From NCBI GenBank assembly GCA_964434345.1, contig CAYSUY010000039.1, positions 1 to 25,607 of the forward strand: DNA of 25,607 nt. The letters run 5' to 3'. The translations under genes were made by a program, and so were the position numbers. Positions 7,689 to 17,189 of this stretch are shown in pieces. The notes under the pieces were generated by a model. It had not been told where the DNA came from. It did no database searches and saw only the letters and a list, made by a program, of their open reading frames with translations. Within the stretch, counting starts at the first letter, position 1, and every line of letters begins with the position of its first letter. This DNA is from CAIOSQ01 sp964434345. Its GTDB lineage: Bacteria; Pseudomonadota; Alphaproteobacteria; CACIAM-22H2.

Positions 7689-8876
7689 ATGACCTTATCC
7701 CCACCTGGCGTGAGCACGCGCTCGATCATCGCTCTCGGCGCTGCCAGCTTCATGTCATCGGCGACGATCCGCGTCGGCGATCCGCTGATCCCGCAGATTG
7801 CGGATGATTTCGGGGTTGGGATCGCGGCCGCCGCGGTCGTGTCGACCGCCTTCGCGCTTGCGTATGGGCTATGCCAGTTGATCCACGGTCCGCTGGGCGA
7901 TCGCTTCGGCAAGCTGCGGATGATCGTGCTGGCCACGGCCCTGTCGGGGTTCGGTACCGCGAGCGTCGCCTGGGCCGACTCACTGACCGCAGTCGGCGTG
8001 CTGCGGTTCCTGAGCGGCGTCACCGCTTCGGCGATCATTCCGCTGTCCATGGCGCATATCGGCGACGTGGTGCCCTATGAGCAGCGCCAGGAGACGCTTG
8101 CGCGCTTCCTGTTCGGGCAGATCCTGGGATCGGTATTCGGCCAAGTTGCCGGCGGTGTCCTTGGCGAGTTTCTGCACTGGCGCGCGATCTTCCTGGTGCT
8201 GTCGGCGTTGTTTTTCGTCGCGGCGGTGGTGATCCTCATCGAGTACCGGTCGGGCCGAACGCCAGATCGGCGCAGCGCCGTCGATCTCTCGCCCGGTGCG
8301 CTGCTGCGCCGGTATGCCGGACTGCTTGCCCGTCCGCATGTCCGCGTCGTGCTCGCGACGGTGTTTCTCGAGGCCGTGCTCTTCTACGGGGCGTTCAGCT
8401 TCTTTGCGGCCTATCTGATCGATGCCTTCGCGATGGACTACGCGCGCAGCGGCCTCGTGATCGCGGTCTTCGGCTTGGGCGGTCTTGCCTACGCGGTCTC
8501 CGCACGCCGTCTTCTGCCTGTACTGGGAGAGCGCGGATTTGCGCTCTGCGGCGGCGGCCTTCTGTGCCTGTCCTTCCTTCTGGCGCCGGTCGCGTCACCC
8601 TATGCCGGTTTCATGGGTGTGGTGTTCCTCTCGGGACTTGGGTTCTACGTGCTTCACACGACGCTGCAGACGAACGCGACCCAGATGGCGCCCGAGGCGC
8701 GCGGTTCTGCGGTTGCGATCTTCGCGTCGAGCCTGTTTCTGGGGACGTCGCTTGGCGTCGCCGCGGGCGGCATGCTGATCGAGGCCGTGGGTTATGCGCC
8801 GGTCTTCGTGGGGTGTGGCGTCGGATTGCTCGCGCTCGGAATCGGTTTCAACCTCAAGCTCGCGCGGCGTCGCTGA
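7689..8876 (+). CDS. MFS transporter
   Basis: This is a 395-residue inner-membrane secondary transporter with about twelve predicted helices. The cytoplasmic loop between helices 2 and 3 holds the MFS signature (GPLGDRFGKLRM, about residues 67-78), and a weaker equivalent is present in the second half. Helix 1 contains VGDPLIPQIADDF, reminiscent of drug:H+ antiporter and sugar/nucleoside efflux branches. The substrate is unknown. Six nt separate it from parA, so the two share a transcript, though no functional link is known. Confidence 0.88.
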   Translation: MTLSPPGVSTRSIIALGAASFMSSATIRVGDPLIPQIADDFGVGIAAAAVVSTAFALAYGLCQLIHGPLGDRFGKLRMIVLATALSGFGTASVAWADSLTAVGVLRFLSGVTASAIIPLSMAHIGDVVPYEQRQETLARFLFGQILGSVFGQVAGGVLGEFLHWRAIFLVLSALFFVAAVVILIEYRSGRTPDRRSAVDLSPGALLRRYAGLLARPHVRVVLATVFLEAVLFYGAFSFFAAYLIDAFAMDYARSGLVIAVFGLGGLAYAVSARRLLPVLGERGFALCGGGLLCLSFLLAPVASPYAGFMGVVFLSGLGFYVLHTTLQTNATQMAPEARGSAVAIFASSLFLGTSLGVAAGGMLIEAVGYAPVFVGCGVGLLALGIGFNLKLARRR

Positions 8877-8881
8877 CGGTG

Positions 8882-8902
8882 CCTGCGGTCAACGACCGCG
8901 GG
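8882..8902. terminator. Bidirectional hairpin between convergent genes
   Basis: CCTGCGGTC / GACCGCGGG forms a 9-bp stem (one G-U pair) with loop AAC, spanning the end of cysQ just after the MFS stop. It is well placed to end transcripts from both sides, but there is no T-run, so strength is doubtful. Confidence 0.4.
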
Positions 8903-9670
8903 CGATGAAGTCGGGGTTGCGGAACCCTGGCTTGCCGTAGGCGAGGCGCTTGCCGGAGAGTGTCACGACGCTCCCGCCGGCTTGTTCGAGGATTGCCTGG
9001 CCAGCGCAACTGTCCCATTCGCTTGTTGGTCCGAAGCGCGGATAGAGATCGGCTTCGCCGGCCGCGAGCACGGCGAATTTGAGCGCGCTGCCGAGGATGC
9101 GGCGGTCTGCCACCTGGTGATCCTCGAGGAACGCATCGACGGCCGGGGTGTTGCCGTGACTCCGACTGGCGACGACGATCACCCCCGAGGGTGGCACAGG
9201 GCGCGCGGCGAGCGGCGTGCGCGGGCCAGTGCCGCGGGTTTTGAAGGCGGCTCCCCGGCCATCGCTGCACCAGATCTCGTCCCGGACCGGCCCGTGCAGC
9301 AGGCCGAAGACAGGATAGAAATCGGCGACGAGGCCGATATTCACCGCAAATTCCCCATTTCGTGCGACGAATTCCTTCGTTCCATCCAGCGGATCCACCA
9401 GCCAGAAGTAGCGAGGCACTTCGCCGACAGGGAACGGAGCGTGGCCGGCTGCGGTGCGCTCTTCGGAGACCACGGCGATACCCGGCGTCAGCTGTGCCAA
9501 CCCTGCGAGGATGACCGCCTCCGATGCCTCGTCGGCATCGGTGACCGGAGACCCGTCGCGCTTCGCGCGCGCCGCGGCGCCCGGTCCGTAATGAACGAGG
9601 GCCGCCTTGCCGGCGGCCCTCGCGAGGTCGATCAGCGGTGCGACGAGCGCACCGAGGTCCGGCAGAGACG

Positions 9671-9674
<4 letters not shown>
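8889..9674 (-). CDS. cysQ: 3'(2'),5'-bisphosphate nucleotidase, CysQ-like
   Basis: This is an inositol-monophosphatase-fold, Mg-dependent phosphatase that likely hydrolyses 3'-phosphoadenosine 5'-phosphate, a by-product of sulfate assimilation, to AMP. The 261 residues show the family metal-binding set: SEE at 70-72, DPLDGTKEF at 94-102 and EWDSCAGQAIL near 210-220, where the usual WDxAAG carries a Cys in place of the first Ala. The ATG at 9674 is favoured over the longer frame because ATGA at 9674-9671 overlaps the stop of the upstream CoxL-like gene and the conserved region begins soon after it. No sulfate-assimilation genes are nearby. An inositol monophosphatase activity is a less likely alternative. 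Confidence 0.88.
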
Positions 9675-12013
<2,339 letters not shown>

Positions 12014-12049
12014 GGCTTCCATCCCTGCATGTCTCGATGAGAAGGCATG

Positions 12050-12079
12050 ATTAGAGCGAGGCTTGGGCGCGCTTGGCAA
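12050..12079 (-). promoter_or_regulatory. Sigma-70-type promoter for the CoxL-like gene
   Basis: Minus-strand TTGCCA (12079-12074), an 18-nt spacer and TCTAAT (12055-12050) match the -35 and -10 consensus at 4/6 and 5/6. The -10 lies about 37 nt upstream of the chosen ATG. Confidence 0.5.
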
Positions 12080-12128
12080 GAGCGCCAGCGCGGTCGGTGC
12101 TTGATCCCCTTCCCGGGACGCGGGTATT

Positions 12129-12134
12129 GGGGAG
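12129..12134 (+). promoter_or_regulatory. Ribosome binding site deciding the SRAP start
   Basis: GGGGAG sits 4 nt before the ATG at 12139. It supports that start over the earlier in-frame codon at 12073, because the catalytic Cys must be residue 2. Confidence 0.7.
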
Positions 12135-12138
12135 TCCC

Positions 12139-12867
12139 ATGTGCGGACGCTATCTGCTCGTGTCTCCGATCGAGGCGCTGCGCCGGCTTTTCGCGGTCGG
12201 CCCTGCCGGGATCAACCTGGCGCCGCGGTGGAACATCGCGCCGACGACGGCCTGCCTCGTGCTGCGACGCGCCGCCGATGGCAGCAGGCGGTTCGACATG
12301 CTGCGTTGGGGGCTGGTGCCGTCCTGGGCGCGTGACACCAGCGGCGCATCCCGGATGATCAACGCGCGTGGCGAGACGGTCGCGGAAAAGCCGGCCTACC
12401 GCGATGCGCTCCGGCGCCGGCGCTGCCTCGTGCCGGCCGACGGATTCTATGAATGGCCCGAGAGCGGCGAAGACCGGCGGCCGGTGCTTTTCAAGCGCGC
12501 GGATGGGCTGCCCTTCGCCTTCGCTGGGCTCTGGGACACGTGGCGGCCTCCTGAAGGCGGAGATCTGCTGACCAGTTTCACGATCGTGAACACGGAGGCA
12601 CGCGGGGCCATGCGAGCCTATCATCACCGGGTACCGATCGTTCTAGACGCCGCGGCGCAGGACAGATGGCTCGCCTCGGATGTGGATCCGATGTCCATCG
12701 TGCGCGATGCCCCGTTCGAGGATTTCGCGGCGACGCGCGTTGGATCCCGCGTGAACAACGTGCGTAACGACGACCCGGATTGCGCAGCCCCAGCAGGTGC
12801 GGCGGGGCCTGCGCGTGCGCCTCTGGCGCGACCGGGCGACGACCCTCGCCAGGCAAGCCTGTTCTGA
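12139..12867 (+). CDS. SRAP-domain abasic-site processing protein (YedK/HMCES family)
   Basis: It forms a stable thiazolidine DNA-protein crosslink with abasic sites in single-stranded DNA, shielding them during replication. The 242-residue protein keeps every catalytic residue: Cys2 after removal of Met1, Asn75 in MINARGET, Glu105 in PADGFYEW and the His of RAYHHRVPIVL (162/163). The numbering closely parallels E. coli YedK. The start is set by the need for MCGRY at the N terminus and a nearby GGGGAG. The last five residues are QASLF, similar to the bacterial beta-clamp-binding consensus QL(S/D)LF. The gene diverges from the CoxL-like gene, and no LexA-box-like GAAC/GTTC pair is seen upstream. 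The downstream neighbour is a riboswitch-controlled transcript with its own promoter. Confidence 0.95.
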   Translation: MCGRYLLVSPIEALRRLFAVGPAGINLAPRWNIAPTTACLVLRRAADGSRRFDMLRWGLVPSWARDTSGASRMINARGETVAEKPAYRDALRRRRCLVPADGFYEWPESGEDRRPVLFKRADGLPFAFAGLWDTWRPPEGGDLLTSFTIVNTEARGAMRAYHHRVPIVLDAAAQDRWLASDVDPMSIVRDAPFEDFAATRVGSRVNNVRNDDPDCAAPAGAAGPARAPLARPGDDPRQASLF

Positions 12868-12892
12868 CACCCGGGTCGCAAAGGCGGGAGGG

Positions 12893-12921
12893 TTGACCTT
12901 TGGGACCCGTGCGCCAATTGT
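12893..12921 (+). promoter_or_regulatory. Promoter driving the TPP riboswitch transcript
   Basis: TTGACC (12893-12898, 5/6 match to -35), a 17-nt spacer and AATTGT (12916-12921, 3/6 match to -10). The predicted start of transcription, about 12928, coincides with the first base of riboswitch stem P1 at 12929, which strengthens a call that rests on a weak -10. Confidence 0.55.
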
Positions 12922-12928
12922 GGTTGGC

Positions 12929-13037
12929 GTTCCGAGGGGAGCCCCGGGTGGGGCTGAGACGTTCGCACGGGGCTGCCAGATGGAAGCCCGCCGCGCCGAC
13001 CCTTCGAACCTGATCCGGATCATGCCGGCGAAGGGAC
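12929..13037 (+). promoter_or_regulatory. TPP (thi-box) riboswitch
   Basis: This aptamer binds thiamine pyrophosphate and normally lowers expression of thiamine genes. All core elements are present in order: P1 arms GUUCC (12929-12933) / GGGAC (13033-13037), P2 strand GAGGGG (12934-12939) with its partner ACCCUUC near 12999-13005, a P3 hairpin AGCCCC/GGGGCU, the CUGAGA box (12954-12959), the GAACCUGAUCCGGAUCAUGCCGGCGAAGGGA block (13006-13036 region, core ACCUGAUC and GCCGGCGAAGGGA), and a lengthened variable arm with GGGCU/AGCCC (12970-12974/12985-12989). About 77 nt of expression platform separate it from the ATG at 13115. UCGCGU near 13067-13072 can pair with ACGCGA just before the GAGAGG ribosome binding site, so translational control is plausible. 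Confidence 0.93.
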
Positions 13038-13114
13038 GGGACAGCGCGCGGCGGCCGTGACGGTCGGTCGCGTGCCAAAGCCCCGCGTCCTGGCCGGAAA
13101 CGCGAGAGGCAAAC

Positions 13115-14134
13115 ATGCGCGCAGTCGCTTTCGTCGTCGCAACCCTGCTGGCCATCCTGACCGGCTCCGCATCGGTGGGAGCGCAGACGCGCATCGTCGT
13201 CTACACCACGCTCGAACAGGAGTTCCTGGACGGGTTTCGCAAGGCGTTCGAGACAGACAACCCCGATATCGGTCTCGATTTCCTGCGCGACTCGACGGGC
13301 GTGATCACCGCGCGGCTGCAGGCCGAGAAGGCGACGCCCCGTGCCGATGCGATCTGGGGTCTCGCCGTGACCTCGACGATGGTTCTCGATGCGGAAGGTA
13401 TTCTCGAGCCCTACCGGCCAGCCGATTTCGCATCCTTGCGTGCAGAGTTCCGCGATCCACGCCCCAACCCGACGTGGTTCGGGATGGAGGCCTGGTCGGC
13501 GGCCGTGTGCTTCAACACGGTCGAAGCCGCGAAGCTCGGATTGCAGCCGCCACGCCGCTGGGAGGACCTGGCCCGGCCCGAGTTCAAGGGGCGCGTGCAG
13601 ATGCCGAACCCGGCGTCGTCGGGGACCGGCTTTTTCCACGTCGCCGGCTGGATCCAGATGATGGGCGAGGAGCGGGCCTGGGCCTTCATGGACAAGCTCC
13701 ATGAGAATGTCGCCGCCTACGTGCATTCCGGGTCCAAGCCATGCCGCGATGCGGCGTCCGGGGAGTTCCCGGTCGGGATCGCCTACGAACTGCTCGGTGC
13801 CCAGCTGCGCACGCGCGGTGCGCCGATCGACACGCTGATCATGACCGATGGCGGCGGATGGGACATGGATGCCTTCGCGATCGTCCGTGGCACGCGTAAC
13901 CTCGCCGCCGCACGGCGTCTGGCCGACTGGGCCGCAAGCCGCAAGGCGAACGAGATGTATTCCGCCTTCGCGACCCAGGTCGCGTGGCCGGGGATCGAGA
14001 ACCGCATGCCCAACTATCCCCCCGGCGTTGCCGAATCGCTCATCCGTAACGACTTCGCCTGGGCGGCCGCGAACCGTGCGCGGATCCTTGGGGAGTGGGC
14101 GCGCCGCTACGACTCCAAGAGCGCGCCGCGCTGA
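13115..14134 (+). CDS. Periplasmic ABC substrate-binding protein under TPP riboswitch control
   Basis: A 339-residue secreted binding protein. The signal peptide (about residues 1-23) has a hydrophobic core ending ASVGA before QT. The mature part starts with IVVYTTLEQEF and continues with FLRDSTGVITARLQAEK and ADAIWGLAVTST, the pattern of the AfuA/FbpA and 2-aminoethylphosphonate (PhnS-like) binding proteins, a fold shared with the thiamine-binding protein ThiB. GAGAGG stands before the ATG. The upstream TPP riboswitch indicates that the ligand is thiamine, a phosphate ester or a precursor, which conflicts with a plain phosphonate assignment. No permease or ATPase gene follows, so it must borrow a transporter encoded elsewhere. 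Family confidence is high; ligand confidence is low. Confidence 0.85.
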   Translation: MRAVAFVVATLLAILTGSASVGAQTRIVVYTTLEQEFLDGFRKAFETDNPDIGLDFLRDSTGVITARLQAEKATPRADAIWGLAVTSTMVLDAEGILEPYRPADFASLRAEFRDPRPNPTWFGMEAWSAAVCFNTVEAAKLGLQPPRRWEDLARPEFKGRVQMPNPASSGTGFFHVAGWIQMMGEERAWAFMDKLHENVAAYVHSGSKPCRDAASGEFPVGIAYELLGAQLRTRGAPIDTLIMTDGGGWDMDAFAIVRGTRNLAAARRLADWAASRKANEMYSAFATQVAWPGIENRMPNYPPGVAESLIRNDFAWAAANRARILGEWARRYDSKSAPR

Positions 14135-14188
14135 AATTGGCTCCGGCGGGCGTGGTCGTCCCGCAGCGGCTGCGCTAGGTTCCGGCGC

Positions 14189-14995
14189 ATGAGGTTCGTA
14201 TCCGTCGAAGAACTCGTCACCGGCCTGTCCCCGGGAGAGCGCATCGCGATCCCGCCGGATTACTCCGGCGTACCGATGGCCGCGACCCGGGCGCTCCTGC
14301 GCGCAGGAACGCGCGGGTTGCGCCTGATCGCCGTTCCGACATCGGGACTTCAGGCCGAGCTTCTGATCGGCGCAGACCGTGTGGCCGAACTCGAGGCGGC
14401 GGCCGTGTCTCTGGGCGAGGCAGGGCCAGCGCCGCGCTTTGCGGATGCCGTCCGTCATCGTCGGATCCGGATGCGCGACACGACTTGTCCGGCGGTGCAT
14501 GCAGCGTTGCAGGCCGCGGAAAAGGGGATCCCCTTCATGCCGCTGCGCGGTTTGCTGGGAACCGACATCCTGGCGCATCGCGACGATTGGCGCGTCGCGG
14601 CGAACCCTTTCGCGGACGGAGAGGATCCGATCGTCCTGTTGCCCGCCATCGTTCCGGATGCAGCCATCTTCCATGCGCCGAAGGCAGATCGCGAGGGCAA
14701 TGTGTGGATCGGGAGACGCCGGGAACTCGCGACCATGGCCCATGCGGCGCGCCGCAGCCTCGTGACCGTGGAAACGGTGGTCGAGGAATCGCTGCTGGCA
14801 AGCGAGGCGGACGCAGCGGGGGTGCTGCCCGCGATTTATGTCGAGGCGATCGGNNNNNNNNNNNNNNNNNNNNNNNNNNNNNNNNNNNNNNNNNNNNNNN
14901 NNNAACTCGCCCGCTACGCCGCCGCGGCGCGTAGCGCCGACGGCTTCGCGGCATGGCTCGAGACGTTCCTTGCCCGGCCCGAGATGCAGGTATGA
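14189..14995 (+). CDS. CoA-transferase family I alpha-type subunit (IpdA-like), interrupted by an assembly gap
   Basis: A 268-residue product whose frame runs through a 50-N gap (14854-14903, residues about 222-238 unknown). It shows the alpha-subunit features of family I CoA-transferases: GERIAIPPDYSGVPMAATRALL at the N terminus, a middle IPFMPLRGLLGTDI loop, and PDAAIFHAPKADREGNVWIG, typical of GctA/IpdA proteins. Such pairs act on dicarboxylic or ring-derived acyl-CoA, either transferring CoA or hydrolysing a carbon-carbon bond as IpdAB does in steroid breakdown. It overlaps the next gene by ATGA (14992-14995), so the two subunits are made in equal amounts. The missing stretch covers a conserved loop near 'YVEAI', so the exact length is unproven. 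Confidence 0.85.
   Translation: MRFVSVEELVTGLSPGERIAIPPDYSGVPMAATRALLRAGTRGLRLIAVPTSGLQAELLIGADRVAELEAAAVSLGEAGPAPRFADAVRHRRIRMRDTTCPAVHAALQAAEKGIPFMPLRGLLGTDILAHRDDWRVAANPFADGEDPIVLLPAIVPDAAIFHAPKADREGNVWIGRRRELATMAHAARRSLVTVETVVEESLLASEADAAGVLPAIYVEAIXXXXXXXXXXXXXXXXXXLARYAAAARSADGFAAWLETFLARPEMQV
14854..14903. other. Assembly gap of 50 N within the CoA-transferase alpha gene
   Basis: Fifty undetermined bases. The flanks show no shared sequence. The reading frame remains open across the gap at this length, so the size may be a real estimate, but one gap length in three would do so by chance. Confidence 0.99.
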
Positions 14996-15729
14996 GCCGC
15001 GATCCGCAGGCCGCACGGCGGCGTGAGGCCATGCTGGCGGCGATCCTTCGCCGTCTGGAAGGATGCCGCACGATCGCGGTCGGTGCGTCGTCGCCCCTGC
15101 CCGGGACTGCGGCCCTGCTGGCCCGCGCCAAATGGGGGGCGCGCGTCCTGATGCTGGGAAGCCGCCGCCACAACAGCTTCACCGATGGCGGTCGCGAATT
15201 GTTCGACATCGCGGCTCAGGGCCGGCTCGACGCGTTTTTCCTGTCGGGCGGGCAGATCGACGGGCGCGCGAACATCAATCTGCTCGGCATCGGCAGCTAT
15301 CCGGACGGCCTGACCCAGCGCTTTCCCGGATCCTTCGGGTCCGCCTATCTGTATTTTCTGGTGCCGCGGGTGATCCTGTTCCGCGAGGAGCACGAGCGCA
15401 GGACGCTGCCCGAGCGGGTCGACGTCGTGAGCGCGCCGGGTACATCGCCCGCCCATGTGCATCGGCCGGGTGGCCCGGTTGCCCTCGTAACCGGGCGCTG
15501 CGTTTTCGGGTTCGATCGGGCAGCCGGACGTTTCGGGCTGGAAAGCCTGCATCCCGGAGAGGATGCCGAGACGCTGCGCGCGTCGACCGGCTTCGACTAC
15601 GATGCGCGCGGAGACGTGCCGGTCACCGACGGTCTGAGCGAAGACGATCATGCGCTGATCCGCGATCGCGTGGCCGACGAGATCGCGGAAACCTATCCCC
15701 GTTTCGCTGCAACCCTGCGGCCGACGTGA
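14992..15729 (+). CDS. CoA-transferase family I beta-type subunit (IpdB-like)
   Basis: A 245-residue partner of the preceding subunit. The conserved core reads FTDGGRELFDIAAQGRLD, FFLSGGQIDGRANINLLGIG, then GSFGSAYLYFLVPRVILFREEH and VDVVSAPGTSP. The SENG-like motif that carries the acyl-forming glutamate in classical beta subunits is not visible: the equivalent place seems to be LMLGSRRHN. This resembles IpdB-type proteins, often labelled 'CoA synthetase' in databases, rather than acetate/acetoacetate CoA-transferases. The start at 14992 is set by the ATGA overlap; an earlier in-frame codon at 14953 lies inside the alpha gene. The substrate is unknown. A CaiB-type transferase follows after 38 nt, probably in the same transcript. 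Confidence 0.85.
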   Translation: MSRDPQAARRREAMLAAILRRLEGCRTIAVGASSPLPGTAALLARAKWGARVLMLGSRRHNSFTDGGRELFDIAAQGRLDAFFLSGGQIDGRANINLLGIGSYPDGLTQRFPGSFGSAYLYFLVPRVILFREEHERRTLPERVDVVSAPGTSPAHVHRPGGPVALVTGRCVFGFDRAAGRFGLESLHPGEDAETLRASTGFDYDARGDVPVTDGLSEDDHALIRDRVADEIAETYPRFAATLRPT

Positions 15730-15767
15730 CCGTCGCCGCAGCATCCGAGTCGAAAGAGAGCGATCGC

Positions 15768-16991
15768 ATGGAAGCCTCCCAGTCCCCGCCCACGGGCGCC
15801 CTCGCAGGGCTGCGTGTCATCGACCTGACGCGCGTGCTTGGCGGCCCCTACGGCACCCAGATCCTTGCCGATCATGGCGCGGACGTGATCAAGATCGAGC
15901 CTCCGCAAGGCGACGAGGTTCGCGACTGGGGCCCGCCGTTCCGCGACGGGACGGCGTCGTATTTCGTCGGCGTGAACCGCAACAAGCGGATGGCCGCCCT
16001 CGACCTCGCGCGGCCCGAGGCGCGCGAGGTGCTGATGCGGCTTCTCGCCACGGCGGACGTGCTGATCCACAATTTCAAGACCGGCACGCTGGAGAAATGG
16101 GGCATCGGCTACGAGGAGGTCCTCAAGCTGCGCTTTCCGAGGCTGATCTACTGCCACATAACCGGCTTCGGTGCAGACGGCCCCTATGGCGGGCTTCCCG
16201 GCTACGATGCGGCCGTGCAGGCCATGGCCGGTCTCATGAGCATCAACGGCTCGCCGCAGACCGGGCCGATGCGCATGGGCACGCCGCTGGTCGATCTCGG
16301 GATGGGGATGAACGCGGTCATCGGCATCCTGCTGGCGATCCATCACCGGCACAGGACGGGGCTCGGACAGGCACTCGACATCACGCTCTACGACTCGGCG
16401 GTCAGCCTCCTGCATCCGCAAGGTGCCAACTATCTGATGTCCGGCAAGATTCCGCAGCTGATCGGCAATGCGCATCCGAACATCAGCCCCTATGACAGCT
16501 TCCGTTGCGGAGAGCGCTGGATCTTCCTCGCAGTCGGCAACGACCGCCAGTTCCGCCGGATGTGCGAGATGATGGGGGCCCCGCATCTGGCCGACGATCC
16601 GCGCTTCACCGACAACGCGAAGCGCGTCGCCAACCGTGACACGCTGCGCGCCGCGCTCGAACATCTCTTCGCGGACAAGGATGCCGTCGTTCTGGCCGAC
16701 GAATTGGCTCGCGGCGGCGTTCCCGCGGGTGCGGTCATGAATGTCGGCGAGGTGATGAACCATCCTCATACGAAGCAGCGCGACATGCTGCTCGAGGATG
16801 GCGAGTATCGCGGCACCGGCATCCCCGTAAAGATGTCGGCCAGCAAGCCCGGGCTGCGCTGGCCGCCGCGCGCCTTCAATGCCGATGGCGCGGACGTCCT
16901 GCGCGAAGCGGGCTATTCCGACGACGAGATCGCTGCGTTGCAGGAGAGCGGCGTATCGCCGGTGCGGCGGCGCAAGGGCGGCGGCGAATGA
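15768..16991 (+). CDS. CaiB/BaiF family (class III) CoA-transferase
   Basis: It transfers CoA between carboxylic acids through an aspartyl-CoA intermediate. The 407 residues start with LAGLRVIDLTRVLGGPYGTQ (about 12-31), followed by DHGADVIKIEPPQGDEVR. The intermediate-forming aspartate is Asp147 in GGLPGYDAAVQAMAG, and PMRMGTPLVDLGMGM lies after it. Residues around 160 and 265-275 (GNDRQFRRMCEMMG) fit the formyl-CoA/succinyl-CoA transferase fold. The start at 15768 is chosen because the conserved domain begins 11 residues later and AGAGAG stands upstream; the longer open frame to 15063 is a shadow. It overlaps the DUF4169 gene by ATGA. The CoA donor and acceptor are not evident. Confidence 0.93.
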   Translation: MEASQSPPTGALAGLRVIDLTRVLGGPYGTQILADHGADVIKIEPPQGDEVRDWGPPFRDGTASYFVGVNRNKRMAALDLARPEAREVLMRLLATADVLIHNFKTGTLEKWGIGYEEVLKLRFPRLIYCHITGFGADGPYGGLPGYDAAVQAMAGLMSINGSPQTGPMRMGTPLVDLGMGMNAVIGILLAIHHRHRTGLGQALDITLYDSAVSLLHPQGANYLMSGKIPQLIGNAHPNISPYDSFRCGERWIFLAVGNDRQFRRMCEMMGAPHLADDPRFTDNAKRVANRDTLRAALEHLFADKDAVVLADELARGGVPAGAVMNVGEVMNHPHTKQRDMLLEDGEYRGTGIPVKMSASKPGLRWPPRAFNADGADVLREAGYSDDEIAALQESGVSPVRRRKGGGE

Positions 16992-17185
16992 CTGCCGAGC
17001 TGGTCAATCTGCGGCGCGTGCGAAAGGCCATGGCCCGCGCGGAGGATGCCCGCGTGGCGGCAGCCAATCGTGCGCGGTTCGGACAGCCTGGAGCGCAGCG
17101 CGACGCCATCCGACTGGAGGCTGATCGTGCGGCACGCGCACTCGACGGCAACCTGATCTCCGACGACGCTGACGGGAAGGGGTAA
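16988..17185 (+). CDS. DUF4169 family protein
   Basis: A 65-residue, highly charged, probably helical protein. It starts MTAELVNLRRVRKAMARAED and contains ANRARFGQPGAQRDA and DRAARALDGNLI, the DUF4169 signature common in alphaproteobacteria. No enzymatic motif is present and no function is known. The ATGA overlap with the CoA-transferase and the 4-nt gap to the M24 gene put it firmly inside this operon. In other alphaproteobacteria that I recall it lies near fumC and small ribbon-helix-helix proteins, so this placement is unusual. Confidence 0.8.
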   Translation: MTAELVNLRRVRKAMARAEDARVAAANRARFGQPGAQRDAIRLEADRAARALDGNLISDDADGKG

Positions 17186-17189
17186 GACG

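Noticed and set aside
14189..14995. Frameshifted or broken CoA-transferase alpha gene
   Set aside because: The interruption is 50 undetermined bases and the frame stays open on both sides, so it is a sequencing gap, not a pseudogene.
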